A DNA stretch of 64,000 bases from Ramlibacter tataouinensis TTB310 (GCF_000215705.1 NC_015677.1:3174001-3238000), one strand, 5' to 3'. Shown: positions 25,001 through 33,619, numbered from the stretch's first letter. Made by a program: numbers and translations. The notes: a model not told the origin generated them from the sequence alone.

Positions 25001-25453
25001 GACCTAGCACCCACGCCGCTTGCTCAGGAAGAAGCAGAAGCTAAGCTGCAGCGCTTTGAGCAAGCTGTGGCTAAAGTCCCTCGAGGTGGCGAGCAACTGT
25101 TCGGCATCGTTACCACCATGAACCCGATCGTCAGCGACATGCGCACCGACTACGAGGAAGTGAAAAACACTCTGCGCGGCATCGGTTTGCCGCGTTCGGA
25201 AACGCGCAACCTGCGTCCGGCGGCAAGTGCCGAGATCCAGCGTCTGCAAGGCGAAGACAGCCACTTGCTGAACGATCTAGGCAATTGGCTGGATACCGCT
25301 GCCTACGCTTTCGAAAGCGGTGGCCGCACGAACAACACCTGGATCGACTTTGGCATGAAGCTTGGTAAACAGGCCTACGCCTCTGGCGACCGGCTGCCAG
25401 CCTTGTTGGTCGCAGCCCGGGACGAGGACTTCATGCCCGCAGTGCGAACCTGA
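22070..25453 (+). CDS. Large hrp-regulated protein, putative T3SS effector
   Basis: I do not recognise a named family. The 1127-aa product has a Ser/Pro/Arg-rich disordered N-terminus (residues 1-110), as T3SS substrates do; a long helical middle (about 140-620); and a Gly/Ser/Thr-rich region (about 660-940) with alternating small and hydrophobic residues (TTIAGGLGGAIGYALPMGVA, GSGTTIGASAYVALTYG) that looks like beta-hairpins or a barrel. A helical C-terminus follows. No signal peptide or catalytic motif is evident. A perfect hrp promoter precedes it. Base composition is lower in GC than the housekeeping genes, suggesting horizontal transfer next to the tmRNA gene. Confidence 0.7.
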   Translation: MPRREHDMTHPTRAAGSPPRSPEIQPHDGSNLPTVPERENIQHADTRRGMSAFDAPVRTSKGTGRAGVSRVNVGLASAGLNLSKTTGSSKPDVAGNPRADADLSGTGPLSKTTHWKINRKKQAALEGVSGIKFAAVPSTNPHSAPAMATEPGLRNGLAEHFGQSQATAALVDRIVDAVPQNTASERAPFKPQLLLGLALHTVCDRNFNDANAILDQIAAGQGSSQVFRMQRVLAETATGAATLGHMMGVQEPTRRDGLRDALKICSAMEVTGVLPAGDAGSVVDVVAAVSRESERRRLSHRIGSDDDVKPQLLSKALIYAHAKSEGRESEADVAPHKAAYVAWRKMNLTESGKGTDFNRAVGRMYKFKTYVDRADHGPRTMTNLLKELGMLFPQAVGKHRDPLTEARYGSLGAKMWTLLAEAQAFREVVTDSISPMRDHLDARLAKPEVLGNAGELNKQLANAAMLDVFAYLKRDDVAVPEQAVLAHAQKLHEALQGAAPFQPEMVLAHLRDFATPGKLQREVMEDEGGFFATKSATHLNKLRLRLSSLEELSEDLRAEFPLENPVDMTQLLEMRRRSQQLRGDNDADPVERQRVQHQLLHMTPVLLGEARAIAKGAEPGIPLFKFSDLIRGFTSAPRMGPTSEDAERVLKAVSGGKDESITNFASGGGGGINITPIVAMNALSALGYGGPAVLPTMRAEHGKKAKITVGDTLTGSRMFIGTESSTTIAGGLGGAIGYALPMGVAAVFAGFSAGKSWSPAEGLSLTVRIGTPGWEQKSMGLVDFMFRQARPAEGGTVPGDQSEIWERFSDRFGDDPHVGASWVNDDASSKFASASAGATARANTGSGTTIGASAYVALTYGTSKVDRKTQAVAGDVNTSVRGSALTATAGLGVPIATPQAPIKGDDVAGMLAVTPLAGVSVETQLSGGSAIARLARNDDGSFSAFPSQLIMGRKRPDELLSALRTPEIRASWLQRLVDLAPTPLAQEEAEAKLQRFEQAVAKVPRGGEQLFGIVTTMNPIVSDMRTDYEEVKNTLRGIGLPRSETRNLRPAASAEIQRLQGEDSHLLNDLGNWLDTAAYAFESGGRTNNTWIDFGMKLGKQAYASGDRLPALLVAARDEDFMPAVRT

Positions 25454-25944
25454 CTGGTGCTGCGGAACTTAGGCGACCTCGATCAGTAAACAGCTGTCGA
25501 GGGCGCCCAAGTGGTGGCGATGCGGTGGCCGAGGCTCTCCGGCGGATAACGGCAGGTATGCACGTAGTGGCAAAAGCCCGCGCGCCGGCATGCAACGGAC
25601 AACACTCACCCAGCAGCTCAGGGCTCCTGCAGTGCGCTGCGTAATCACGGCAGTCCTCGCAAAGCTCGGCGACTAACAAGTCTAAGACAGTGTGCCAGCG
25701 GAAGCGCAGACGCCTTCACTGTCCAGGGACTTATGAGTGGCAGGTGCGCTGTTGGCGCGTCCGCTGCAACCTCACTGCGGAAGTAATTCGGGTTGATCGC
25801 TGTGCAGACGTCCATCCTCCGCGGCCGCAGACCCTACCTACCTACCGAAGATCCGGGAACACACTAAGCCTGATCCACAGCAACAGCAACAGCGGCATGG
25901 CGCTACGGGCTCGCCGCGTAAAGGGCTCCTGATCGATTCTGACG
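25454..25944. other. Non-coding stretch between the two large effector-like genes
   Basis: About 490 bases hold no convincing gene. Short frames on both strands lack family features and good ribosome sites. A Cys-containing minus-strand frame at 25431-25679 reads like a worn small protein but I cannot support it. The right end contains the hrp promoter of the next gene. Confidence 0.4.
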
Positions 25945-26006
25945 TTCGGATTCTCTTGCTCATCTTCGCGGGACCGTGCGCCCTGGAAGTTTGATCTAGG
26001 CACAGT
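25945..26006 (+). promoter_or_regulatory. hrpII/PIP box and -10 element of the 742-aa gene
   Basis: TTCGG (25945-25949), N15, TTCGC (25965-25969), then CACAGT (26001-26006) after 31 bases. Predicted start near 26013, 39 bases before the ATG at 26052, which has a good ribosome site (GAGGAATCCGAA). Confidence 0.87.
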
Positions 26007-26051
26007 GCTCCGGGGAATTGACCCTAATCCTTTTTTGCTGAGGAATCCGAA

Positions 26052-28280
26052 ATGACCGATCCAAAGATTACTGCCGGCAAGGCTTCTCAGGTTGCATCTC
26101 AAGACTTCGCGCAAAAGTCTGGAGAACCTAGCCAACCAACTTCGTCCGGCAAATTTCTGACGACAGGTGAAGACCGCGCCGTGCGTCGCAACCCGAGTGT
26201 TTCCCGCGCCAATCGCACCAGCATCGGAGCCGCGTCCAATCGAAGCAGCATTGATGACACCGGTCCGAGCGCTGAGCACGTGCGTAAAGCATTAAAGCAC
26301 TCGGCTACCGCGAAAGACACTGTTATCTTAGCCTGCGGCTATTCGCCCACTGGCGGCGGCCACACTGCCCGCTGCCTGGACGTGATCCAAGCGTCTATCG
26401 ACAAGGGCCATGTAAAGCCGGGAAGTACGCTCATCTTCAACGTGCCACAGATCTGGGAAGGCAAACCGCGCAGTAAGCAGCAACTCGACAAGATTGCGGC
26501 ACATGCAAAGGCTCAAGGTATTGAGGTTCTGTTGGTGCAAGCTGACAAGTCAGTGATGGGCTACCTGAAACCGTCAGGTGCTTCTGACGACGCCAAGATC
26601 ATTGACCGATTTGCGAAACATGCGGCCCGTCCTACTGCTGACATTTCCCACATCGAGCAGGCACGCATCTATGGCGAAGCTTCGGACTTTGACAACCCGA
26701 ATAGCATCTCGGGCAAGCATCTGGGCTTGACGCTCAAAGAACTCATTGGTGAGAAGGCGATGGGTGAACGTGTAAAAGTGTTTACCGACATGGATCACGA
26801 CCTGCTTAAAGGCATGCTCAATGCAGGTGTGAGCCCTAACAATGCGGTTGACCAACAGAACCACGCGATTCTTTTGGAAGGCGAAGTCAGCAAAGACGTC
26901 GTTGATAAAAACGCGCTGTTGGCTAAAGTCCTGAGTAGCCGTGGTGCGAAAATTTCGCACATTGGCTTGGGCGACAAAAACACGCTGATTGCCCTCTCTG
27001 ATATCGCCAAGAGCTTGGGCATCACTGCCGATACCACGAAGAAGGAGGCTATGCGCCTCGTCGCGCAAGAGTTGCTGGAACACGGAAACATTGCCGACCC
27101 GCAGTCGGTGTGGGACAACCGCAGCGGTATGGGCGCGGTCAAACCGGCCACAGGCGTCTTGAAGCATCCTTCTATCAAGAGCGCAGATCAAGTAAAGAAT
27201 GTGATGTACGTCTATGCTCATGGTAACCAGACCTTGGTGGGCGCCGAAATTCAGAAGCAGATCGCACGGGGCGACTTGGCCGATGATGCTTATAGGAACA
27301 CGCTGTTTGTGCTTTGCGGCTTCGACACTCTGAGGAAAGGTGATGGCATGAAGCTGTCGTACCTTGCGGATGGTGATGGCATCACCACCAGTGGCGCTGG
27401 TACGAATGGAGAGTTCGCCTATTTACATAAGGCTGGGGATTCCAAGTCCGGCCTGCTAGCTCTGCCAATCATCGGTCACAACGAGCAGCAGAAGAACGCG
27501 GAATACTTGAAGGAAAAGGATCCGGCGACAATGCCATTCACCGTCATTGGCAATGCGCGCGATGAGGAGAGCCTGCGCAAAGACGTTGACGCCTACGTGA
27601 AGGACCGTTTCTCAAAAATTGAAGAAAAGATGAATGGGTTGAACATGAGAAAGACGCTAGAGGCTGTAGGCGATACGCGCACCTACGTCGATCAGTCTGT
27701 GGCGCTGTTGTTCGGCGGCGAGATGAGCGCTGAATCGAAGCAAATCGTGGAAGTTGAAAAAGCGATGATCGACTCACCCGAGCTGCAGATCAATCGGCGC
27801 TACTACAAGACCGTATTTACGGCGATTGACCAGATGGTTAGCATGCTTTCTTCACCTCAGCCAGACACACCGATCAACATTCGACTGGCTAGCAAAGAGT
27901 CGACGCGCCAGTACGAATCCGTTCGGGAATTTGCCAAAAAGGTTCTGAAGAACGAGGATATGCTCGGCGGCTTTCTGGCAGCGGATAAACGACCCGGTGT
28001 GCTCGACCGGAATCTAAATCGCGTTGGGCTGCACAATGTTCCAAATGTGAAGCTTCCTCATTTTGATGAGGTCAAAAGTTTGTTCGAGAATGCAGCGAGC
28101 ACGTCAGGCGCAACGCCAAGTAAGCTGCGCACGCTTGCCGAAAGGATCAAAGAGAAGATGTCCAGGGAATACCGCGCACAAGCTATCGCGCCAAGCAGCA
28201 TTAGCGATCGCACCAAGCTGCGGCAAGATGCAGACGCACTCAAGGAAGAGTTTGGAGAGACCTACACCACCGGATTCTGA
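26052..28280 (+). CDS. hrp-regulated protein with glycosyltransferase-like TGGGH motif, putative T3SS effector
   Basis: The 742-aa product starts with about 85 disordered Ser/Thr/Asn-rich residues, like a T3SS signal. Residues about 90-300 look like a Rossmann or GT-B-type N-lobe: TVILACGYSPTGGGHTARCL is the glycine loop pattern of MGDG synthase and MurG-type glycosyltransferases, followed by STLIFNVPQIW and IEVLLVQADKSVMG. A second alpha/beta segment lies at about 390-500 (NVMYVYAHGNQTLVGAEIQK, later LPIIGHNEQQ). The C-terminus is helical. The activity is an inference from the glycine loop only. It is preceded by a perfect hrp promoter and has lower GC than the flanks. Confidence 0.7.
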   Translation: MTDPKITAGKASQVASQDFAQKSGEPSQPTSSGKFLTTGEDRAVRRNPSVSRANRTSIGAASNRSSIDDTGPSAEHVRKALKHSATAKDTVILACGYSPTGGGHTARCLDVIQASIDKGHVKPGSTLIFNVPQIWEGKPRSKQQLDKIAAHAKAQGIEVLLVQADKSVMGYLKPSGASDDAKIIDRFAKHAARPTADISHIEQARIYGEASDFDNPNSISGKHLGLTLKELIGEKAMGERVKVFTDMDHDLLKGMLNAGVSPNNAVDQQNHAILLEGEVSKDVVDKNALLAKVLSSRGAKISHIGLGDKNTLIALSDIAKSLGITADTTKKEAMRLVAQELLEHGNIADPQSVWDNRSGMGAVKPATGVLKHPSIKSADQVKNVMYVYAHGNQTLVGAEIQKQIARGDLADDAYRNTLFVLCGFDTLRKGDGMKLSYLADGDGITTSGAGTNGEFAYLHKAGDSKSGLLALPIIGHNEQQKNAEYLKEKDPATMPFTVIGNARDEESLRKDVDAYVKDRFSKIEEKMNGLNMRKTLEAVGDTRTYVDQSVALLFGGEMSAESKQIVEVEKAMIDSPELQINRRYYKTVFTAIDQMVSMLSSPQPDTPINIRLASKESTRQYESVREFAKKVLKNEDMLGGFLAADKRPGVLDRNLNRVGLHNVPNVKLPHFDEVKSLFENAASTSGATPSKLRTLAERIKEKMSREYRAQAIAPSSISDRTKLRQDADALKEEFGETYTTGF

Positions 28281-28392
28281 TCGGCCCCACTGATCAGCAT
28301 TGGCGCCGGCCGCTGCACTGCGTCAGGAACCGCTCCCGATCTTTGGAAGGTTGGGGCAGGTTACCTGCCGTGGCAGGGTCGGCGCTCTTCGA

Positions 28393-29154
28393 TCAACCGC
28401 TGGGCGCCGCCGGCTCTAGCGGCTTTGGCGCTCGCACGCGCCGGTCGGTCGAACGGCCTGAACGAACTCTTGACGCAGTTGCTGGATGCGCTGTGAATCG
28501 AGACTGTCGCGCCGTCAATTCCCATGCCGCAACGTTGGCACGTCGGGGTTGCGAGACCTTGGCCACCACCTCACCTTCCAGGTAGACCCAGCGAACCTGT
28601 TCACTGCCAGACCCCTGGACGAGAAGCGGAGGGCGTCCACCGCCCCGGGCAGCACCGATGGCGTCCAGCTCATAATCGATCGACCTGACCAGATAGCCGA
28701 GGTGGTGCATGCCCTCCCCACGATCGCGCAGCCAGGTTGCATGCGGCGATCGTTCGTCGACGGGCTCGAGGAACTCCAGCAGCGTATTTCCCATCCAGAC
28801 GAACCCTATGCGCAGGTCGAAACCAGTCACTCCGCTGGACACTCTTGCTGTTGGGAAGTTGGCGTCGAACTTGTACGCACGACCGAAGCCGAATGCGCCT
28901 TCGACATTAGCCAACGCTCGATCACGGTTCGCTACGACGAGTCCAATGTGGTGCACATCGGGCAGACCGGCTCCGTCGCGGCGCTCACCGCTGGCGCTGG
29001 AACGTCCGGGTCGCGCATCCTCGTGCCGGCGGCCAGACCCAGCCCCAACGCCTCCGACACTGATCGCGCTTTGGGCGTGGACCGAGCAGGCGGACACACC
29101 AAGCGCCAAGACGGAGCAACTGCAAGCTGCAAATGCAGATCTTCTGGACAGCAT
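28393..29154 (-). CDS. Exported VOC-family (glyoxalase-like) protein
   Basis: The 253-aa product has a signal peptide ending near SACSVHAQ and, from residue about 65, a vicinal-oxygen-chelate fold with DVHHIGLVVANRDRALANVE and GEGMHHLGYLVRSIDYELD, which holds two candidate metal His positions. It resembles methylmalonyl-CoA epimerase-like VOC proteins, but export to the periplasm makes that role unlikely. The Arg/Pro-rich C-terminal 50 residues do not look like the fold and could result from a frameshift. It has a GGAGG ribosome site. It lies at the edge of a decayed region. Confidence 0.65.
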   Translation of the reverse strand: MLSRRSAFAACSCSVLALGVSACSVHAQSAISVGGVGAGSGRRHEDARPGRSSASGERRDGAGLPDVHHIGLVVANRDRALANVEGAFGFGRAYKFDANFPTARVSSGVTGFDLRIGFVWMGNTLLEFLEPVDERSPHATWLRDRGEGMHHLGYLVRSIDYELDAIGAARGGGRPPLLVQGSGSEQVRWVYLEGEVVAKVSQPRRANVAAWELTARQSRFTAHPATASRVRSGRSTDRRVRAPKPLEPAAPSG

Positions 29155-29293
29155 GAAAGGCCTCCGTGTTGTGACGGATGCATGTTAGGAGTCGCTCCCA
29201 GCGATGACTAGGCACAGAGCCTTGGATGCGTCGGTGAAATTTCCGCAGCAATCCAGAAGGGAGGCGACTGTCTTCTGCCTGGCGTGCTGTCGC

Positions 29294-29783
29294 CTAAGCT
29301 GAGGCATGCGCGCTAGCGACCCTGCATCGACGCAACCTGGCGCCCAGCTCCAGCCGGGCGACGTCGGCGAGGCGGACGCCCCCCCCGTCGCTGCCGGTCC
29401 CTTGCCGCCGCACGTCCTCCGGCAGGCGAGGCAGAGCCTGGGCAACCCCGTTTTGCACCCGCACGACGGCTTCATCGGGGTTGGGTACCCGCGAGGAAGG
29501 TCACGGTGGTCGCGAGCACCCCGCTGGAGCTGGCCACCGAGCGCATGTAAATCATTCCCTCGACACCGCTGATGGCCTCTTCCAGCGGCGTGGCCAAGGT
29601 CTCGGCGATGACCTTCGGATTGGCGCCGGGGGAGGCCGCGCGCACCACCACGGAAGGCGGCACCACGTCTGGATACTCGGCGATCGGCAGCAAGGGCAGC
29701 ACGACCAGGCCGGCAGCGAAGATGACGATCGAGAGGACGGCGGCAAAGATCGGCCGGTCGATGAAAAAGTTGGAGATGTTCAT
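29294..29783 (-). pseudogene. RND efflux pump inner-membrane protein fragment (MexF/AcrB type)
   Basis: The start MNISNFFIDRPIFAAVLSIV and the text to TVTFLAGTQP match the first 100 residues of RND pumps. An extra C near 29487 then shifts the frame; the sequence continues in another frame as DEAVVRVQNGVAQALPRLPE, exactly as in intact pumps. After this it jumps to VRLADVARLELGA, which lies about 150 residues later in the family, and ends. The gene therefore has a frameshift, an internal deletion and loss of the last three quarters. Only a tail of this size remains, so no pump is made. Confidence 0.85.
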
Positions 29784-31031
29784 CGGGCCTGCGGCGAAAC
29801 GTCCGGGTTTGTTGCGGCGGCAGTCGGTGAGGTCAAGCCCGCGGCCTGCGCCGTCACTGGCATGCCGGAGCGCAGGATGCGGCGCATCCCCTCCACGACC
29901 AGGCGATCGCCGGCCGCGACGCCGCTACGCACGACACGCAGTCGCTCCGACGTACCGCCGAGTTGCACCTCGCGGCGCTGGGCGTTCCCGTCCGCGTCGA
30001 CCACGTACACATACTTGCGGTCCTGGTCGGTCAGCACCGCGTTCTCGTCGATCAGCAGGGCATCGGAGGGCTCGTCAACGGGCAGCTGGACCCGGGCGAA
30101 GAGACCAGGCGTCAACCGCCGCTCGCTGTTACGGACGACCGCGCGCAAGCTGATCGTGCCCGTGCTGCGAGTCACGCGGTTGTCGAAAAAGTCCACCCGG
30201 CCGGCGTGCGGATGACCGGTTTCGCCCACCAGACCGACGCGCACCGGCAGTACAGTACTCCTTTTCGCTGCACGTTCAAGAAGCGCAGGTAGGTCGCTTC
30301 GTCGGCATCGAAATAGACGTGCACCTGGTCCACTGACACCAGCGTGGTCAGGATGCTGGCACCATCACCCGCAGTCACCAGGTTGCCGGCCGTGACGCGG
30401 GCACGTCCCGTTCGCCCGGCCACCGGCGCGCGCACCTGGGTCCACTCCAGCGAGGCTTGCACGATCGACGGCGGCCTGCGCCGACTGCACCTGTGCTTGC
30501 GCCCGCTCCAGGGCCGCGCGCCGTTGCTCCAACTCCTCGGCGGCGATGGCCCGCTGCTCGGCCAGCACCTGCGACCGGGCGGCCTCGCGGCGTGCCAACT
30601 CGACCTGCCCTGGCGCTCGCAAGGCCCGCCGTGGCACTGGACAGTCCGGCGCGGTAACCGCGGTCGTCGATCGTGAACAGCACTTGCCCTTTCTCCACCT
30701 CGGCTCCCTCGGTGTAGCGCACCTGCTCGATGTAGCCGGACACGCGCGGCCGCAGGTCCACGCTGGCGGAAGCCTCGACGCGCCCGTTGAATTCGCCCAT
30801 CGGCGTGATCCGCTGGGCCAGCAGAGGCGCCACCGCGACAGTGGGCCGCTGGGCGGCCCCGGTACCCGTTGGCTGGTCGGTACAGGCGACCAGCGCCGCG
30901 GCGACGAACAAAGGCGCGAGCCTCAGCAGGCGCAGCGAGCCCGCCGGGCCTGTCGTGTCCGACCCGCCGGGCCGCGCGCGCGCGCCCACGGCGCCGGCGC
31001 GGCCGGGCAAGCTTCCGGTCCTGGATTTCAT
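29780..31031 (-). pseudogene. RND efflux periplasmic adaptor (MexE/AcrA type), multiply frameshifted
   Basis: A lipoprotein-like start (LRLAPLFVAAALVACTDQ), the lipoyl half VDLRPRVSGYIEQVRYTEGA and GQVLFTIDDRGY, the coiled hairpin, the second lipoyl half TQVRAPVAGRTGRARVTAGN, and the beta-barrel VDQVHVYFDADEATYLRF and VVRNSERRLTPGLFARVQLP are all present in the right order. They lie in at least three different frames, with shifts near 30600, 30460 and 30240. It sits directly upstream of the pump fragment, as mexE does of mexF. The pair is a decayed efflux operon. Confidence 0.85.
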
Positions 31032-31256
31032 GGCAATGCCTTTGTTCACGCAGGCACTTGGCCCGATGTCGCCTGGAGCGGAGCGGTCCAGCAGAACGTC
31101 AGCAACGAGGAGCAGATGAACCTGTGCATGGTGCTTTTCCTGGAGTACGCCCGAGACGGCCATTCTGTGCGGCCCCCTCAATCGCTCCAACAAATAGCCT
31201 GTCTATCTCTGTATTTGTCCGGTGAATCACCGGCGAACGCTTGACGCTTCTCGCGC

Positions 31257-31515
31257 TCAAGCAGGACTGCTGGGAGCAGCCGAAACCGCCTGACCGAGCG
31301 CCTTGAAGCGGGTAGCCAGAAAGTCCACCAAGCGCCGCACGCGTGCTGCGGCTTTGTAGAGAAGTCCAGCGCCGGCAAGGGCTCACTGGTGCGCGATGGC
31401 CGCATCGTCGGATTCACGATCACCGACGACCTGAACCTCCAGCCACTGGCCGTTCTTCTCGAACCGCCAAGCCGCATATCGCCTTCCGCTCAGGTGAAAT
31501 GCCCGTATCGCAGCC
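31257..31515 (-). pseudogene. LysR-type regulator, C-terminal fragment with frameshift
   Basis: The pieces YAAWRFEKNGQWLEVQVVGD and, in another frame, AAARVRRLVDFLATRFKALG are the typical end of LysR substrate-binding domains. The DNA-binding domain is missing and the pieces are out of frame. It lies upstream of the decayed efflux operon and was plausibly its regulator. Confidence 0.7.
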
Positions 31516-31516
31516 G

Positions 31517-32344
31517 TCAGGCCAATCGAGGCTGATCGGAGAGTAGTGACTCGATGGCCTTCGCGTCGGCCCCTGACTTCGGAGTGAAGACAATCATCGT
31601 CAGCCCTTCTGCGCCGGCAACGGCAAATGCCGAGTACTCGAGCGCCAGGGCGCCGACCACTGGATGCTGGATTCGCTTTATACCGCTTCCGTTGCTGCGC
31701 ATTTCGTTCTCGGCCCAAAGCCGGCGAAAGTCAGCGCTGGTTTCCTGGAGTTCGTCGGCTAGCGCGACGGCCTCGGGGCAGTCACCAGCGCGCGCGGCGT
31801 CGACGCGAAACACGGCCAGCGCGAAGCGCGCATCCGCCTCCCAGTCTGGCAGCGAGGCGCGAACCGCGTCCTCACTGAAGAGGCGCCGGAGAACGTTGCG
31901 TCCACCCGCCGGCAAGGACGGGTAGTCGGCAAGCACAGCGACCGCGGCGGCGTTCCAGCCCACGATGTCCCAGTTCGGACTTTTCACAATGGTCGGGCTT
32001 GTCGTCAAGGCGTCCAACACCCGCTGCAGGGATGGTGTGACAGCCGCTGATGGCGCTGGCTTGATCGGGGGTGGCCGGTGCTGTGCCAGGAGAAAAAGAA
32101 CCTCACGTCCGGCCGCGTCCAACTCGAGCGCCTGGGCAAGGCGTTCGAGAACCTCCTCTGAGGGCGATCCACCCCGACCCTGCTCGAGCCATGTGTACCA
32201 GATGACACTGACATTCGCGCGCATGGCGACTTCTTCACGCCTGAGTCCGGGCGTTCGACGGCGGCTGTCGGTTCCGGGCGGTGGACGCAGGCGCGCCCGC
32301 CGATCACGCAGGAACCCCCCAAGTGCAAGAACCGGGCTCCGCAT
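31517..32344 (-). CDS. XRE-family regulator with MmyB-like ligand domain
   Basis: The protein (about 275 aa) has an N-terminal helix-turn-helix (residues 10-75, FLRDRRARLRPP and RTPGLRREEVAMRANVSVIW, WLEQGRGGSPSEEVLERLA) and a PAS-like MmyB domain (about 110-275, WDIVGWNAAAVAVLADY and IQHPVVGALALEYSAFAV). Such proteins often repress the adjacent, divergent oxidoreductase gene, as here. I chose the ATG at 32344; ATGs at 32359 and 32407 are possible. Confidence 0.85.
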   Translation of the reverse strand: MRSPVLALGGFLRDRRARLRPPPGTDSRRRTPGLRREEVAMRANVSVIWYTWLEQGRGGSPSEEVLERLAQALELDAAGREVLFLLAQHRPPPIKPAPSAAVTPSLQRVLDALTTSPTIVKSPNWDIVGWNAAAVAVLADYPSLPAGGRNVLRRLFSEDAVRASLPDWEADARFALAVFRVDAARAGDCPEAVALADELQETSADFRRLWAENEMRSNGSGIKRIQHPVVGALALEYSAFAVAGAEGLTMIVFTPKSGADAKAIESLLSDQPRLA

Positions 32345-32434
32345 CGTGTTACCCGCCATACCGGTATGCGCCGTCGACTTTTCAGGCACTGAATTTAGGG
32401 CAACCATGGATTCCTACTTTATCCAGGAATCATT

Positions 32435-33325
32435 ATGAAGATCTTTGTCACCGGAGCCACCGGCTTCATAGGCGGGGCCGTCGTGCGGGAGTTGCTGACG
32501 GCTGGGCACCGAGTTGTCGGCTTGGCTCGTAGTGACGCTGCAGACAAGACGTTGACGCGGATGGGCGTGGAAGCGCATCGGGGCGAGTTGGCAGACCTTG
32601 ACAGTCTGGCTGCAGGTGCTCGCGCTTGCGATGGCGTGATCCACACCGCGTTCATCCATGACTTTGCTCAATACGAGGCCAATGCGCGGACCGATCAGCG
32701 AGCATTGAAAGCCATGGCGGACGCGCTCGAAGGGACGAACAAGCCCCTGGTCGCCACTTCGGGGACCGCAGTGCTCGCACCGGGGCGCATCGGCACGGAA
32801 GCAGATTCGCCAGCGCCCGACGGGCTGGGCAGCATCCGCGCGGCATCGGAAGTGGTGCTGGCTGCTGCCGACCGAGGCGTTCGGGTCAGCATCGTGCGCC
32901 TGCCGCCGTCGGTCCACGACAGGGGTGATCATGGCTTTGTGCCGGCGTTGATCGATGTCGCTCGGCGCACTGGCGTTGCCGCCTACGTCGGCGACGGCGA
33001 CAACCGCTGGCCCGCTGTTCACCGGCTGGATGCAGCGCGCTTATTCCGCCTGGCACTCGAAAAGGCACCGCCCGGTGCCCGCTTGCACGGCGTCGGCGAG
33101 GAAGGCGTCCCCATGCGCTCGATCGCTGAGGCGATCGGCACAGGACTTGGTATTCCCGCACGCAGCATGTCGGCGGACGAGGCGGCGGCACACTTCGGTT
33201 GGATGGCGCTGTTTGTGGGCATTGATAACTCCACTTCCAGCGCTCAGACGCGTGCTTCTTTGGGATGGCAGCCACAGCAGATCGGCCTGCTAGACGACAT
33301 GCAAGCAAGCGGCTACTTCTCTTGA
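32435..33325 (+). CDS. NAD-dependent epimerase/SDR-family oxidoreductase
   Basis: The 296-aa protein is an extended or atypical SDR: nucleotide loop VTGATGFIGGAVVRELL, then LVATSGTAVL, and the C-terminal IGLLDDMQASGYFS. The catalytic YxxxK is not evident (the region reads GSIRAASEVVLAAA), so it may bind NAD(P) without classical SDR chemistry. It is divergent from the XRE/MmyB gene with a 90-base gap, a common pair in Proteobacteria in which the regulator controls the reductase. Confidence 0.85.
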   Translation: MKIFVTGATGFIGGAVVRELLTAGHRVVGLARSDAADKTLTRMGVEAHRGELADLDSLAAGARACDGVIHTAFIHDFAQYEANARTDQRALKAMADALEGTNKPLVATSGTAVLAPGRIGTEADSPAPDGLGSIRAASEVVLAAADRGVRVSIVRLPPSVHDRGDHGFVPALIDVARRTGVAAYVGDGDNRWPAVHRLDAARLFRLALEKAPPGARLHGVGEEGVPMRSIAEAIGTGLGIPARSMSADEAAAHFGWMALFVGIDNSTSSAQTRASLGWQPQQIGLLDDMQASGYFS

Positions 33326-33619
33326 GCCTTGCCGCGTCCTACCGTCGAGCTTGGCCGGGTGGTCGATGCTCTGCGCTTCAGCAAGTTAGCCACGGTTCGC
33401 GTTGGCGGCAGCGCTGGGTGGCGACGAGATGCCGCGCACGTCGAGTGCGAGGGCGCGAACGCATGAGCCGAAATCGTTCGCTCGGGTTGGGCTTGGTCAC
33501 GCCCGAGGTATGTCCAGAATCCGGAGCTACGGCGACTTGAAGCCGCAGCACGCGAGCGGCGCGCTGGTTTGTGGATAGACGCTATGCCCGCCTTGGAACA
33601 GCCGGCCTCCCGCCAGCCT

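Noticed and set aside
25431..25679. Cys-containing minus-strand frame as a copper-binding DUF326 protein
   Set aside because: The Cys spacing does not follow the repeat of that family and there is no ribosome site.
33326..33619. A gene between the SDR and HxlR genes
   Set aside because: Frames are short or shadow-like; only the C-terminal extension of HxlR reaches near it. I see nothing definable.
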